A DNA stretch of 64,000 nt, from the NCBI GenBank assembly GCA_946997485.1, contig CAMPVF010000003.1, positions 1 to 64,000 on the forward strand. Direction: 5' to 3'. Under the pieces are notes generated by a model. The model worked only from the letters and a program-made list of their open reading frames with translations. It was not told where the DNA came from and searched no databases. Each line of letters opens with the position of its first letter. Position 1 is the stretch's first letter. A program made the translations under genes and the position numbers. Below, in pieces: positions 35,690 through 45,041 of this stretch. This DNA comes from an uncultured Atopobium sp. (GTDB lineage: Bacteria; Actinomycetota; Coriobacteriia; Coriobacteriales; Atopobiaceae).

Positions 35690-37132
35690 ATGGCTATACC
35701 TGCGCATGTTTGTAACATATCCACCACGTGTACGCTGCCCATTCCGGCGTATGCGCAGCGTGTTATAGCAACGCTCGAGCGTGCAGGCTATGAGTGTTGG
35801 GTGGCTGGTGGCTTTGTGCGCGACTGTTTGCTTAATCGTCCGTTTTGCGATATCGATCTTGCTACTAATGCGCATTGGCAAACAACAAAAAAGCTGCTCG
35901 AAGCTGTGCACATACACGTGTTTGAAACGGGGGTTAAGCACGGCACGCTTACAGCAGTGGTAGATGGCGCTGCGGTAGAAATTACCACCTTTCGCCAGGA
36001 AGTGGGGTATAGCGACCATCGCCACCCCGATACTGTGGTGTTTGTAACGTCTATTACCAGCGATTGTGCCCGCCGCGATTTTACGATAAATGCCCTGGCT
36101 TGGCGCAAACAAGACGGGCTGGTTGATTGTTTTGGCGGCGTGCGCGATCTTAACGCGCGCCTTGTGCGTTGCGTGGGCGATCCTCACACGCGGTTTTCGG
36201 AAGACCCGCTGCGCCTTGTGCGTGCGCTCCGCTTTAGCGCAACGTATGCATTTCGTATCGAAGACGCCACGTTTGCTGCGCTTTGTTCGGATATTCACGA
36301 TATTGCGTATGTGGCGCCGCAGCGCATTGCGCAAGAGATTAAAAAACTTGCTGCGTGCGATAGATTTGCATACGCGCTTTTGCGCTATCCTTCGTGTTTT
36401 GCCGTATGCTTATCTGCGTTATTTCGTGATGTTCTGGCAGAGCCGCTTACATCTTCGCAGGTAGAGTATATAGCAGCTTGCTGCGGCTTGTATGGTGTGT
36501 TAAGCGAAACCAAAGGAAATCTAAGCTGTTATATAGCTATATGGCAGCGCGCGTTTGCTCGGATGAATCTGATGCATACGCGCTCATGTTCGCGGATGTG
36601 CGCGCGGCTTTCCTATCCAAAAAACACGATGCGTCGTGCGGCTTTTTGCATAGCAGCAGCAGACGCGATCGAAGCGCTTTGTGGGCAGCTCGCTGCATCT
36701 TCGTGTGTTTCGCATTCCGATGTCGTGGCGCGCGTGCAGCTGTATTTGTTTGATATGTCGGCGCATATAACGCATCAGTCGCGTGCGTACCTTCTTTTAC
36801 GTGCATATGATGCAGTTTATCTGTTAGAAGCTGAGCATGCAGCCGCACGTTTAACTGGACGCTCTTCCAATACGTGCGCTACACAGCCTTCAAGCCTGCA
36901 GCTTCCACATGCTGTGTTTGAGAAGATACGTTGTGCGCTTCATGAAATTTGCGCCACGCGCGCGCCACTCTGTTTTGCCGATCTCGCTATTTCAACACGC
37001 GATCTTATGCGTGCGGGCATTGTTGGCGTACACATTCGCGACGCGCAGCGAAGGCTTTTTTGTGATGTTTGCGAAGGCACTATACCAAATACTAACGCTG
37101 CACTTTATGCACGTGCATGTGAGCTTAGCTAA
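35690..37132 (+). CDS. cca: CCA tRNA nucleotidyltransferase / poly(A) polymerase family
   Basis: A 480-residue nucleotidyltransferase. G-G-x-V-R-D (40-45) and the metal-binding D-I-D (Asp54, Asp56) define the head domain; R-R-D-F-T-I-N-A-L and R-x-x-D-P-L-R-L-V-R-A-L-R-F follow. Members either repair tRNA 3' CCA ends or add poly(A); as every tRNA in this window already encodes CCA, a repair role is likely. An HD domain is not obvious. The C-terminal third is divergent. A GTGATG sequence precedes the start. Divergent from pepC with 74 bp between them. Confidence 0.88.
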   Translation: MAIPAHVCNISTTCTLPIPAYAQRVIATLERAGYECWVAGGFVRDCLLNRPFCDIDLATNAHWQTTKKLLEAVHIHVFETGVKHGTLTAVVDGAAVEITTFRQEVGYSDHRHPDTVVFVTSITSDCARRDFTINALAWRKQDGLVDCFGGVRDLNARLVRCVGDPHTRFSEDPLRLVRALRFSATYAFRIEDATFAALCSDIHDIAYVAPQRIAQEIKKLAACDRFAYALLRYPSCFAVCLSALFRDVLAEPLTSSQVEYIAACCGLYGVLSETKGNLSCYIAIWQRAFARMNLMHTRSCSRMCARLSYPKNTMRRAAFCIAAADAIEALCGQLAASSCVSHSDVVARVQLYLFDMSAHITHQSRAYLLLRAYDAVYLLEAEHAAARLTGRSSNTCATQPSSLQLPHAVFEKIRCALHEICATRAPLCFADLAISTRDLMRAGIVGVHIRDAQRRLFCDVCEGTIPNTNAALYARACELS

Positions 37133-37164
37133 CAGCGCACGGCACCTGCGCCTATACGTCGCAC

Positions 37165-37689
37165 TTATGCATGCGTATAGGTAACAAAGCGAAATGCAAT
37201 GCCGTCTTGTGTGTAGTGCGTTTGTGAGGTTTCGGTTATATGCCAATTGCTAAGGGCGTCAAGGTTGGGAAAATAAGCATCAGCTTCGCAGGTAACATCG
37301 TGTTTGGTTACGATAACCTCGCTGCACGCATCGAGCAATTGTTTGTATACTGTAGCGCCACCAATTACCCAGGTGTCATTAGTATCAATGGCACGAAGCG
37401 CATCTGGAATAGATGTGAACACTTCGTAATTTATCTGCTGCGCTCCATCAGCTGCGCAGGTTACACGCGGAAAGCCAGCACGTTCGTAGTGCGCATCAAA
37501 CGCAAGAACAATATTGCGACGATGCTTGAGCGGCCCTTTCGGAAAGCTCTCAAAGGTGGTGGTGCCCATGATTACCGTATGGCCGGTTGTACAGCTTACA
37601 AAGTGTTTCATGTCAAGCGGATTATGTATGAGCAGCTTTCCTTTGTAGCCAATGCCCCACGATGCGGTGGTTGAAACAATTGCTTTCAT
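37165..37689 (-). CDS. folA: Dihydrofolate reductase
   Basis: A 174-residue enzyme that reduces dihydrofolate to tetrahydrofolate with NADPH. W-G-I-G-Y-K-G-K-L near residue 9, V-I-M-G-x-x-T-F-E-S-F-P and W-V-I-G-G-A-x-V-Y are conserved DHFR motifs. ATG 37689 has AAGGA upstream; a longer in-frame start at 37803 lacks a site. It follows thyA on the same strand, and the pair regenerates folate used by thymidylate synthase. Confidence 0.93.
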   Translation of the reverse strand: MKAIVSTTASWGIGYKGKLLIHNPLDMKHFVSCTTGHTVIMGTTTFESFPKGPLKHRRNIVLAFDAHYERAGFPRVTCAADGAQQINYEVFTSIPDALRAIDTNDTWVIGGATVYKQLLDACSEVIVTKHDVTCEADAYFPNLDALSNWHITETSQTHYTQDGIAFRFVTYTHA

Positions 37690-37728
37690 GCGTTGTCCTT
37701 TAGTACGTAAGCGTGTTGCACCGTGTGC

Positions 37729-37746
37729 TTGCGTGTGCGCACGCAA
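37729..37746. other. Perfect short hairpin between thyA and folA
   Basis: TTGCGTG and CACGCAA pair perfectly around a 4-base loop, about 40 bases before the folA start on the minus strand. No T run follows. It could be a processing or pausing site in the thyA-folA transcript. Confidence 0.4.
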
Positions 37747-37820
37747 CCGTAAACGGTATGCCGCGCACACATAGCGCACGGGCACAGCGCACACAGCAGT
37801 CACTGTGTGCGATAGTGCAG

Positions 37821-38669
37821 CTAAATGGCGATAGGAATATTAGTTACCTGAGGGCCGTGTTCGTAATTTTCAACAATAACATCATCGGGCGTAAAGTCGT
37901 AGAAGTTGGTAATTGCCGGATTTAAGCGCACCTGTGGCGCTTGGTATTCTTTGCGCGAAATAAGCTCTTTTACCACGGGGATGTGGCGGTCGTAAATGTG
38001 CGCATCGGCAATCATATGCACAAGCTCGCCTGGAACCATGTTTGTTGCCTGCGCTACCATCATAAGAAGCACCGCATATTGGCACACGTTCCAGTTATTT
38101 GCCGCCAAAATATCCTGCGAGCGCTGCACAAGCAGCATGTTGAGCGTTGGTTTTGCTTCGTTAGGCGTTTTTGTTACGTTATAAATAACGTTATATGCGC
38201 ACGGGTACAAATGCATTTCGCTTAAATCGCTAAACGTATACATCGACGTAATAATGCGGCGCGAATAGGGGTTATGGGTAAGGTCGAACAACACGCGGTC
38301 CATCTGATCCATGTCGCCTTCAGGGTAGTGCGAAACCTGCGCAATTTGGTAGCCGTATGCTTTACCAATTGAACCTGTTTCATCTGCCCATGAGTCCCAA
38401 ATGTGCGACTTAAGATCGTGAATATTGTTCGACTTTTTTTGATAAATCCATAAAATTTCGTCTACGGCACTCTTAATTGCCGTGCGGCGCAGTGTAAGCG
38501 CAGGAAACTCTTGGCGCAAATCGTAGCGGTTGCACACGCCAAACTGCTTAATTGTATATGCAGGCGTGCCGTCTTCCCAATGGGGACGTACCTTTTGTCC
38601 CTCTGTTGATGTGCCATGGTCGATAATGTTTTGGCACATTGTTTTAAATATTCCATCGGCTCTACTCAT
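37821..38669 (-). CDS. thyA: Thymidylate synthase
   Basis: A 282-residue enzyme that methylates dUMP to dTMP with methylene-tetrahydrofolate, producing dihydrofolate. The nucleophile is Cys157 in L-Y-P-C-A-Y-N. In E. coli the segment reads P-C-H-x-x-x-Q; here the His is Ala and later residues differ, a variant I have seen in some Gram-positive enzymes. Q-R-S-x-D near residue 185 and D-x-H-I-Y near 222 are conserved. Flanked by mutT upstream and folA downstream on the minus strand. Confidence 0.93.
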   Translation of the reverse strand: MSRADGIFKTMCQNIIDHGTSTEGQKVRPHWEDGTPAYTIKQFGVCNRYDLRQEFPALTLRRTAIKSAVDEILWIYQKKSNNIHDLKSHIWDSWADETGSIGKAYGYQIAQVSHYPEGDMDQMDRVLFDLTHNPYSRRIITSMYTFSDLSEMHLYPCAYNVIYNVTKTPNEAKPTLNMLLVQRSQDILAANNWNVCQYAVLLMMVAQATNMVPGELVHMIADAHIYDRHIPVVKELISRKEYQAPQVRLNPAITNFYDFTPDDVIVENYEHGPQVTNIPIAI

Positions 38670-38781
38670 TGAGATCCTTTCGTATAAACGTCTCGTGTGT
38701 TCGATGGGCGCGTAGCTGCTGTGAGCTGTGCATGTGCAGAGCTAAGAGCACTCGCAGCTGTTCTGGGATCTGTGCGTGGCC

Positions 38782-39201
38782 CTAGCAGCCGCGCGAGCCG
38801 TAGAACAAATCGCCCCACGACATTGCAACTGCCTGCATAATGGCAGCGTCAGCATCAAGCCAGTCTACATCGAACAGCTGATCATAGCTTACCCACATAA
38901 ACTCGGAGTGAACATGGAGCTTTGGTGTTTGACCTTCTGGCAAGTGTGTGCCAAACGCTTCGAGCTCAATGGCACCATCTGGCAGCGCTACACGCGTTTT
39001 GTCGAGCGGCCATACACTTTCGAGCGTAATATCGAGCTCTTCGGATATTTCGCGTACGAGTGCCTGGGTGGCGTCTTCGTTTTCTTCAACTTTACCACCA
39101 GGAAATTCCCAGTATTTTCCGTTTACGGGTTCGAGTCGTTTTGTCGCTAAAATACGCTGGTTGTGCTCAATAACTGCACAAACTACATGACGTGTTTCCA
39201 T
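38782..39201 (-). CDS. mutT: NUDIX hydrolase, MutT (8-oxo-dGTP diphosphatase) type
   Basis: A 139-residue NUDIX enzyme. The Nudix box runs G-G-K-V-E-E-N-E-D then R-E-I-S-E-E-L-D-I at residues about 34-56, with all catalytic Glu residues present, and W-E-F-P-G-G-K just before it is typical of MutT. It probably cleans oxidised nucleotides from the pool. ATG 39201 has AAGGA upstream. It lies 112 bp before thyA, in the same direction, forming a nucleotide-quality and thymidylate group. Confidence 0.9.
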   Translation of the reverse strand: METRHVVCAVIEHNQRILATKRLEPVNGKYWEFPGGKVEENEDATQALVREISEELDITLESVWPLDKTRVALPDGAIELEAFGTHLPEGQTPKLHVHSEFMWVSYDQLFDVDWLDADAAIMQAVAMSWGDLFYGSRGC

Positions 39202-39396
39202 AACGTCCTTTTCCGCACACAGGCGTGCATGCATAGCTGGTGTTTTTTTCGCTTATGCCGTGTTCATTGTTGGTATAAGCACATTCTTTGGTACATGTAT
39301 TGTATGATACTTAATCGTTACTATTGCTACAACACTACTGCGGCGATTACACAAACGCTCAGTATTCACTCAACTATTAAGGATGTTCTACACCAC

Positions 39397-40542
39397 ATGA
39401 ATCAGTCCACGTTGTTTATTACCACGCCCGATGAGCTCAAGGCATTTTGTGCGCACGTTGCACAAGAGGGGTGTGTTGCTATTGATACCGAATTTATTCG
39501 CGAAAAAACCTATTATCCACAGCTGTGTCTTATTCAAATGGCAACGCACACACAAAGCGCGGTTGTCGATCCGCTTGCGTGTAGCTCCTTATGTGACCTT
39601 GCGTGTTTACTTGAGGATAAATCGATTATTAAGGTGTTTTTTGCTTGTTCGCAAGATATTGAAGTGCTCTATGATGCTCTCGGTGTGGTTCCTAAAAATG
39701 TGTTTGATGCGCAGCTTGCAGCCGCGTTTTTAGGGTATCGCTATCAGCTTGGGTATGGCGCCTTGGTGGAGGCTATGGTTGGTGTGCACCTGCCAAAAAC
39801 GCAGGCACTCACCGATTGGTCGCTGCGCCCACTTACTGAAGAGCAGCTTAAGTATGCTGCCGATGATGTTATTTATCAGCCGCGTATGTATACGCTTCTT
39901 GTGCGTGAACTTACGCGTACCAATAGGTATGCGTGGTTTACTCACGAAATGAAACAAACGTTAGACGACATGCTGCAGCGCCGCGATCCCGCTCAGGTGT
40001 TTCGGCATATTAAACGCGTGAACAATTTAACGCGCAAGCAGCTTGCAATAGCAAAAGAAGTGGCGTTGTGGCGCGATGATGTGGCGCGCGGACGTAATGT
40101 GCCGCGCAAGTGGATACTTTCCGACGAAGTAGTCATTGAGCTGTGCAAACTTGCACCAACAACTAAAAATCGTGCGCTGCGGATTCGCTCCATTGATACG
40201 TTGTCTGCTCGCGATCTCGAAGGGCTGCTTGCCGCAATTGCGCGAGGAGCTGCCTATGTGCCCGAGGATTGTCCGCAAAGCGGTAGAAAAGAGCGTCCTT
40301 CTCAAGATACCGAAAGTGTGCTCGATTTGATGTATGCGCTGCTTCGCATTATTGGCGCAGAGGAGCACATTGCAACGCAGCTTGTGGCAAGTCGCGATGA
40401 TTTGTTTCAGTTTCTTAAAAACCCGCAAGCTTCAAAGCTTCTTCAAACGTGGCGCTATGATATTGCGGGCGCGCGCCTACAAGAGTTACTTGCGGGTACA
40501 ATTGGTTTAACGGTAAAAGATAATCATGTTGAGCTGGTGTAG
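39397..40542 (+). CDS. rnd: Ribonuclease D-type 3'-5' exoribonuclease with HRDC domain
   Basis: A 381-residue RNase. The DEDD exonuclease domain starts with A-I-D-T-E-F near residue 28, with F-D-A-Q-L-A-A and Y-A-A-D-D-V-x-Y carrying the later acidic residues. An HRDC domain lies around residues 205-285. RNase D trims tRNA 3' ends. AAGGATG is 13 bases upstream of the chosen ATG 39397, farther than ideal; no better start was seen and the longer frame to 39163 has unlikely composition. Confidence 0.9.
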   Translation: MNQSTLFITTPDELKAFCAHVAQEGCVAIDTEFIREKTYYPQLCLIQMATHTQSAVVDPLACSSLCDLACLLEDKSIIKVFFACSQDIEVLYDALGVVPKNVFDAQLAAAFLGYRYQLGYGALVEAMVGVHLPKTQALTDWSLRPLTEEQLKYAADDVIYQPRMYTLLVRELTRTNRYAWFTHEMKQTLDDMLQRRDPAQVFRHIKRVNNLTRKQLAIAKEVALWRDDVARGRNVPRKWILSDEVVIELCKLAPTTKNRALRIRSIDTLSARDLEGLLAAIARGAAYVPEDCPQSGRKERPSQDTESVLDLMYALLRIIGAEEHIATQLVASRDDLFQFLKNPQASKLLQTWRYDIAGARLQELLAGTIGLTVKDNHVELV

Positions 40543-40643
40543 CGCGTAAACCTACACGTAAGTCTACGCGTAAGCACACGTTTTGGAAGCGCGTTTTGCA
40601 CGGCTGCAGCATGGTTATGTGCACCTATCTGGAAGGGGTTTGT

Positions 40644-41351
40644 ATGTTTGGATATGGTTTGGGATATGGCTTTGGCTATGGCATCGATCCCGTGTATTTT
40701 GGCATTATCGTTATCTCACTTATCTTGGGTGCGCTCAGCCAGTGGTACATCAAAAAAACCTACGCTACTTGGTCGCATGTAAGCACATCTACCGGTAAAA
40801 CGGGCGCCGAAATTGCGCGCGACATGCTTAATTTGCACGATTGTGCGTCTGTGCGTATTGGTCATGTTGCAGGTTCGCTTACCGATTATTTCGATCCGCG
40901 CACAAACAGTCTGCACCTAAGCCCCGATAATTACACCCAATCGAGTGTTGCTAGCGTTGCTGTTGCCTGCCACGAAGCAGGTCATGCCATTCAAACAGCG
41001 CAGGGTCTTGTGTTTTCGCGCATACGGCAAGCGCTGGTTCCTGCCGTTAATTTTGCACAAAATGCATGGAGTATGGTGTTGTTTATGGGTGTTGTGGTAA
41101 ACGCTATGAGTTTTGTTAAGCTCGGCGTTGCACTATTTGCCATTGTTGTTCTGTTTCAAATTATTACGTTGCCGGTCGAAATTGACGCATCGCGCAGAGC
41201 GGTTAAATTTTTGTCGAGCCATGGCGCTATTATAGACGAACAAGGTGCGCGCCAGGTGTTAATCGCTGCCGCGCTTACCTATGTTTCAGGTGCTCTTGTT
41301 TCTATTTTGCAGCTGGTTTATCTCTTAAGCCGCACGCGCCGAAACGACTAG
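40644..41351 (+). CDS. Membrane zinc metallopeptidase (YugP-like)
   Basis: A 235-residue protein. An N-terminal Gly/Tyr-rich segment (G-Y-G-L-G-Y-G-F-G-Y-G) precedes a first membrane helix. The zinc motif H-E-A-G-H is at residues 110-114 in A-C-H-E-A-G-H-A, and hydrophobic segments lie near 135-175 and 210-230. The protein resembles YugP-type neutral zinc metallopeptidases; targets are unknown. ATG 40644 follows GGAAGGGG. Confidence 0.88.
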   Translation: MFGYGLGYGFGYGIDPVYFGIIVISLILGALSQWYIKKTYATWSHVSTSTGKTGAEIARDMLNLHDCASVRIGHVAGSLTDYFDPRTNSLHLSPDNYTQSSVASVAVACHEAGHAIQTAQGLVFSRIRQALVPAVNFAQNAWSMVLFMGVVVNAMSFVKLGVALFAIVVLFQIITLPVEIDASRRAVKFLSSHGAIIDEQGARQVLIAAALTYVSGALVSILQLVYLLSRTRRND

Positions 41352-41432
41352 TGCACCAATGCTGGTATTGGGCGCGCGGGCGGGCGCATAAACGCAGTCC
41401 GCGCTACATGACTTGTATGAAGGGGTGATAAT

Positions 41433-42788
41433 GTGGAAGATACTCAATCGTACCTTTCGGTATTCGATGCGGTAACGCTTGCAAAAGATACATTAAGCAC
41501 GCTTCCGAGCATCTGCGTAGCAGGTGAAGTTTCGGGCTTTCGCGGACGTAACGCTCGCTCAGGGCACTGTTATTTCCAGCTTAAAGACGCTCAAGCATCT
41601 ATGGATACCATTATTTGGCGTTCTACCTATGAAAACGCACATATCGAACTCAAAGACGGTATGCAAATCGAAGCGCGCGGTTCGTTTAGCGTGTATGCAG
41701 CAAGCGGCAAAATGAGTTTTGTTATTACGTCGTTTCATTTGGTGGGCGAGGGAGCCCTTCGTCAACAGGTGGCGCTTCTTGCCAAAAAATTGCAGGCAGA
41801 AGGCCTTATGGATGATGCTCGCAAGCGTCCGATACCGCGTTTTTGTAATCGCATTTGTGTGTGTACGTCGCTTTCGGGTAGCGTTATCGACGACGTAAAA
41901 CGTACACTTGCGCGAAGAAATCCACTTGTTGTTATTCAGGTTGTTGGCTGCGCGGTGCAAGGTACTCACGCACCAGATACCATTTGTCGTGCATTGCGCG
42001 TTGCACAAGAGGCTGCTCCCGATGCCATTTTGCTGGTACGTGGTGGCGGCTCCTTCGAAGATCTTATGTGCTTTAACGACGAGCGCGTGGCGCGCGCTGT
42101 TGCTGCGTCATCTATTCCTGTTATTACGGGCATTGGCCATGAGCCCGATGTCTCTATCTGCGATTTAGTAAGCGATAGGCGAACAAGTACGCCAACTGCA
42201 GCGGCAGAATCGGTAGCGCCCGCCCTCGACGAGCTCCAGCACGTGCTTGCGCAAAGGCAAGATCGTCTGCAGCAATGGCGCAGATCCACCATAACACAGA
42301 CGTCTTCAGAACTTGCTCAGAGCCGCGAGCGCCTGCTTCGTGCTCAGCGCAGCTGTCTTTCACGTGCAGCGTCTTACGTAGCATCGCTGGCTCAGCACCA
42401 ATGTTTGCTTAGTTCCAACGGCTTTTTAATTGATAAACGCACGCAGCTCGAACTTACAAGTGAACGCTTTTATGCAGCGCGTGGGCGTATGTTTACGCCG
42501 GCAGCTCAGATGCTACAAACAAATACAGCAAACATGCAGCATATTGCTCGCAGTCTCGTAAGCTCAAAGAAGCACGCTGTCGATTTGCTTGCTACGTCGC
42601 TCGAAGCGCTCAACCCCTTATATGCACTTAAACGAGGCTACAGTCTTGTTCAAGATGAACGTGGGCACGTTATTACAAGCGCCTGCGCATGTACGCCCGG
42701 AGACGATATATCCATTTGGCTTAAATCGGGCGCTGTTTCTGCCCACGTTACCCGCGTAGATGCAGACGCGCAGCTTATTTCTCACTAG
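41433..42788 (+). CDS. xseA: Exodeoxyribonuclease VII large subunit
   Basis: A 451-residue single-stranded-DNA exonuclease subunit. An N-terminal OB-fold (residues about 5-105) is followed by the catalytic domain with R-G-G-G-S-x-E-D-L, G-I-G-H-E-x-D and A-D-x-R-x-x-T-P-T-A-A-A-E, then a coiled coil. It needs XseB, the next gene. GTG 41433 has AAGGGGTGAT upstream. Confidence 0.95.
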   Translation: MEDTQSYLSVFDAVTLAKDTLSTLPSICVAGEVSGFRGRNARSGHCYFQLKDAQASMDTIIWRSTYENAHIELKDGMQIEARGSFSVYAASGKMSFVITSFHLVGEGALRQQVALLAKKLQAEGLMDDARKRPIPRFCNRICVCTSLSGSVIDDVKRTLARRNPLVVIQVVGCAVQGTHAPDTICRALRVAQEAAPDAILLVRGGGSFEDLMCFNDERVARAVAASSIPVITGIGHEPDVSICDLVSDRRTSTPTAAAESVAPALDELQHVLAQRQDRLQQWRRSTITQTSSELAQSRERLLRAQRSCLSRAASYVASLAQHQCLLSSNGFLIDKRTQLELTSERFYAARGRMFTPAAQMLQTNTANMQHIARSLVSSKKHAVDLLATSLEALNPLYALKRGYSLVQDERGHVITSACACTPGDDISIWLKSGAVSAHVTRVDADAQLISH

Positions 42789-42842
42789 TGTTTTTACTTG
42801 GTTTTAGGACACCGTTTTTGTTTTTGTTAGAAAGGACACATC

Positions 42843-43142
42843 ATGGAAACCACTCAAACACAAAACACCCCATCTCAACTCACGCAAAGCGATATCGACA
42901 AGCTGAGCTTTAAAGAAGCGTCAATTGAACTTGAACAAATTATTCGCAATTTGGAGTCGGGTGAACTTGAACTTGAAGCGTCGCTGGTACAGTATGCAAA
43001 CGGTGTATTGCTTCTCAACAGCTTGCAAACGCGTCTTACTAATGCTGAACAGCGTGTTCAAGTGCTTGAAGACACAACGCAAAAAGCTGCTGAAACAGTT
43101 GACACAACTGCTGCACCAAGTAGTGCGTATGTAAACGAATAG
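42843..43142 (+). CDS. xseB: Exodeoxyribonuclease VII small subunit
   Basis: A 99-residue helical protein that binds XseA in several copies. L-S-F-K-E-A-S-x-E-L-E-x-I-I-R-x-L-E-S-G-E-L-E-L-E is the family signature (residues about 21-45). AAAGGAC precedes the ATG; it lies 54 bases after xseA. N- and C-terminal tails are polar. Confidence 0.94.
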   Translation: METTQTQNTPSQLTQSDIDKLSFKEASIELEQIIRNLESGELELEASLVQYANGVLLLNSLQTRLTNAEQRVQVLEDTTQKAAETVDTTAAPSSAYVNE

Positions 43143-43211
43143 AGCGCCTCGCATAGTAATACAGGCAGATTTGCCCCAGGGCAGCTTGAGCGTGGTAAAG
43201 GAGTACGCAAG

Positions 43212-43550
43212 ATGAGCGATTGTATTTTTTGTAAGATTGCACAGGGTGAAATTCCCTCAACCTTTGTGTATGAAGACGATATGGTATGTGCGTTTAGCGA
43301 CCTAAATCCGCAAGCAAAACACCATATTCTCATCATTCCAAAACAGCATATTGCGTCTGTTGATAAGGAACCTACACCCGAGCTTTCTTATGCGCTTTTT
43401 CATGCTGCGCATGAAATTTATGCGAAGTCAGGTGAGCACAACGGCTATCGCCTGGTAACAAATGTTGGTAAAAACGCTGGTCAAACAGTGTTCCACTTGC
43501 ACGTGCACATGCTGTTTGGTGAAAATCTCACGTCATCATTTGGTGCGTAG
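43212..43550 (+). CDS. HIT-family nucleotide hydrolase/transferase (HinT-like)
   Basis: A 112-residue protein with the histidine triad H95-L-H97-V-H99 and an N-terminal C-x2-C pair (Cys4, Cys7). HinT-type enzymes hydrolyse nucleoside phosphoramidates such as AMP-lysine. The sequence follows the family closely through I-I-P-K-x-H-I near residue 40. Confidence 0.92.
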   Translation: MSDCIFCKIAQGEIPSTFVYEDDMVCAFSDLNPQAKHHILIIPKQHIASVDKEPTPELSYALFHAAHEIYAKSGEHNGYRLVTNVGKNAGQTVFHLHVHMLFGENLTSSFGA

Positions 43551-43702
43551 GGGTGGATGAGCGCTGCGCTATGTATATGACGCACGAAAAAACACCATAA
43601 ACTATAGGTATTACCGGTTGTGGTATGCATTGTGTAAAGGGTAAGAGTACAATACTACAATCGTAATGGAAACATGCATAAACTCTTTTGAGAGGGACAT
43701 AT

Positions 43703-44872
43703 ATGAATATTCTTGTTATAAATGCGGGTAGCTCATCACTTAAATATCAGCTCCTTAACCCGAACACCAAAGAAGTGTTCGCAAAGGGCAATTGCGAGCG
43801 TATTGGTATTGATGGCTCATTTATTGGTCACGAAGAAATGGGTTCTGAAAAGCAAAAACTCGTTGTCGATCTTCCTACTCACAAAGAAGCTATTAAGCAT
43901 GTGTTTAGCATTATTAAACCCTTGGGCAAAGAAGTTGACGGTATTGGTCACCGCGTTGTGCAAGGCGGATGGTACATTTCAGAGTCCTCGATTGTTACCG
44001 ACGAGGTTATGAAACATGTTCGCGAAGTTGCACCGTTGGCGCCTTTGCACAATCCCGTTGAGGCCGACGTTATCGACATTTGCCGCACCATGTTTCCGTC
44101 TATTCCAAACGTTATTGTGTGCGACACGTCATTTCACTATCACATGCCCGAAAAGGCATCGCGCTATGCGCTTCCTCGTAAGGTTGAAGACGAGCTTCAC
44201 ATTCGCAAATATGGTATGCACGGCACGTCGCACCGCTTTATTTGGCAAGCTACCAGCGCGTTTACTCATGGTGAAACGCATAAACTCGTAAGCTGCCACT
44301 TGGGTAGTGGTGCTTCACTTTGTGCTATTCACGAGGGCAAAAGTGTTGATACAACCATGGGCTTAACGCCGCTTGATGGTCTTATTATGGGTACGCGTAC
44401 CGGTACACTCGACCCGGCTGTTGTGTTCTATCTTGTGCGTGTAGGCGGCTACACCATCGACGAAATCGATACCATGATGAACAAAGAATCGGGCTTAAAG
44501 GGTCTTTCGTGTGTTTCAAGCGACTCGCGCGATATTGAACAGGCGGCTGAGAAGGGCGACAAAAATTGCATTCAAACGCTTGAGATGTACTATTACCGCA
44601 CCGCTGCACTTATTGCCGAGATGGCGCAGGCTATGCACGGTTTTGACACCATTGCATTTTCTGCAGGTGTAGGTGAAAACTCCGACATTATGCGCGCAGG
44701 TATTGTTGATGAACTTGGCTGGCTTGGTGTTTCGATTGATCCTGAGAAAAACAGTGTTCGCAGCGACCAAGTTCGTGACATTTCTGCACCTACATCACGC
44801 GTCCGCGTCCTTGTAGTGCCCACCAATGAAGAACTTATGATTGCTCTCGACGTGCAGGCGCTTATCGCGTAG
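43703..44872 (+). CDS. ackA: Acetate kinase
   Basis: A 389-residue kinase that forms ATP and acetate from acetyl-phosphate. V-I-N-A-G-S-S-S-L-K at the start, G-H-R-x-V-x-G-G near residue 80 and H-x-G-x-G-A-S-x-x-A are conserved. ATG 43703 has AGAGGGAC upstream. Convergent with pta, with a shared terminator between them. This is the energy-yielding end of fermentation in this organism. Confidence 0.95.
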   Translation: MNILVINAGSSSLKYQLLNPNTKEVFAKGNCERIGIDGSFIGHEEMGSEKQKLVVDLPTHKEAIKHVFSIIKPLGKEVDGIGHRVVQGGWYISESSIVTDEVMKHVREVAPLAPLHNPVEADVIDICRTMFPSIPNVIVCDTSFHYHMPEKASRYALPRKVEDELHIRKYGMHGTSHRFIWQATSAFTHGETHKLVSCHLGSGASLCAIHEGKSVDTTMGLTPLDGLIMGTRTGTLDPAVVFYLVRVGGYTIDEIDTMMNKESGLKGLSCVSSDSRDIEQAAEKGDKNCIQTLEMYYYRTAALIAEMAQAMHGFDTIAFSAGVGENSDIMRAGIVDELGWLGVSIDPEKNSVRSDQVRDISAPTSRVRVLVVPTNEELMIALDVQALIA

Positions 44873-44952
44873 ACACTGCCATGTAGCATCGTGCTTAGGT
44901 TGCAAGGTGCTTAACCGTGCCGCGCGCATGAGCCACTATGTTTAATCATATA

Positions 44953-44998
44953 AAACCAGCCGAATCGAGCGTGTACGTTTGGTTCGGCTGGTTTGTTA
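44953..44998. terminator. Bidirectional terminator between ackA and pta
   Basis: AAACCAGCCGAA (44953-44964) and TTCGGCTGGTTT (44983-44994) are perfect 12-bp inverted copies. The 3' side ends in TTTGTTAT and the opposite strand ends in TTTTATATG, so it can stop both converging transcripts. Confidence 0.85.
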
Positions 44999-45041
44999 TA
45001 TTTGCGCTAATACTGCGCTATATCTGCGTTATACTGCGCGC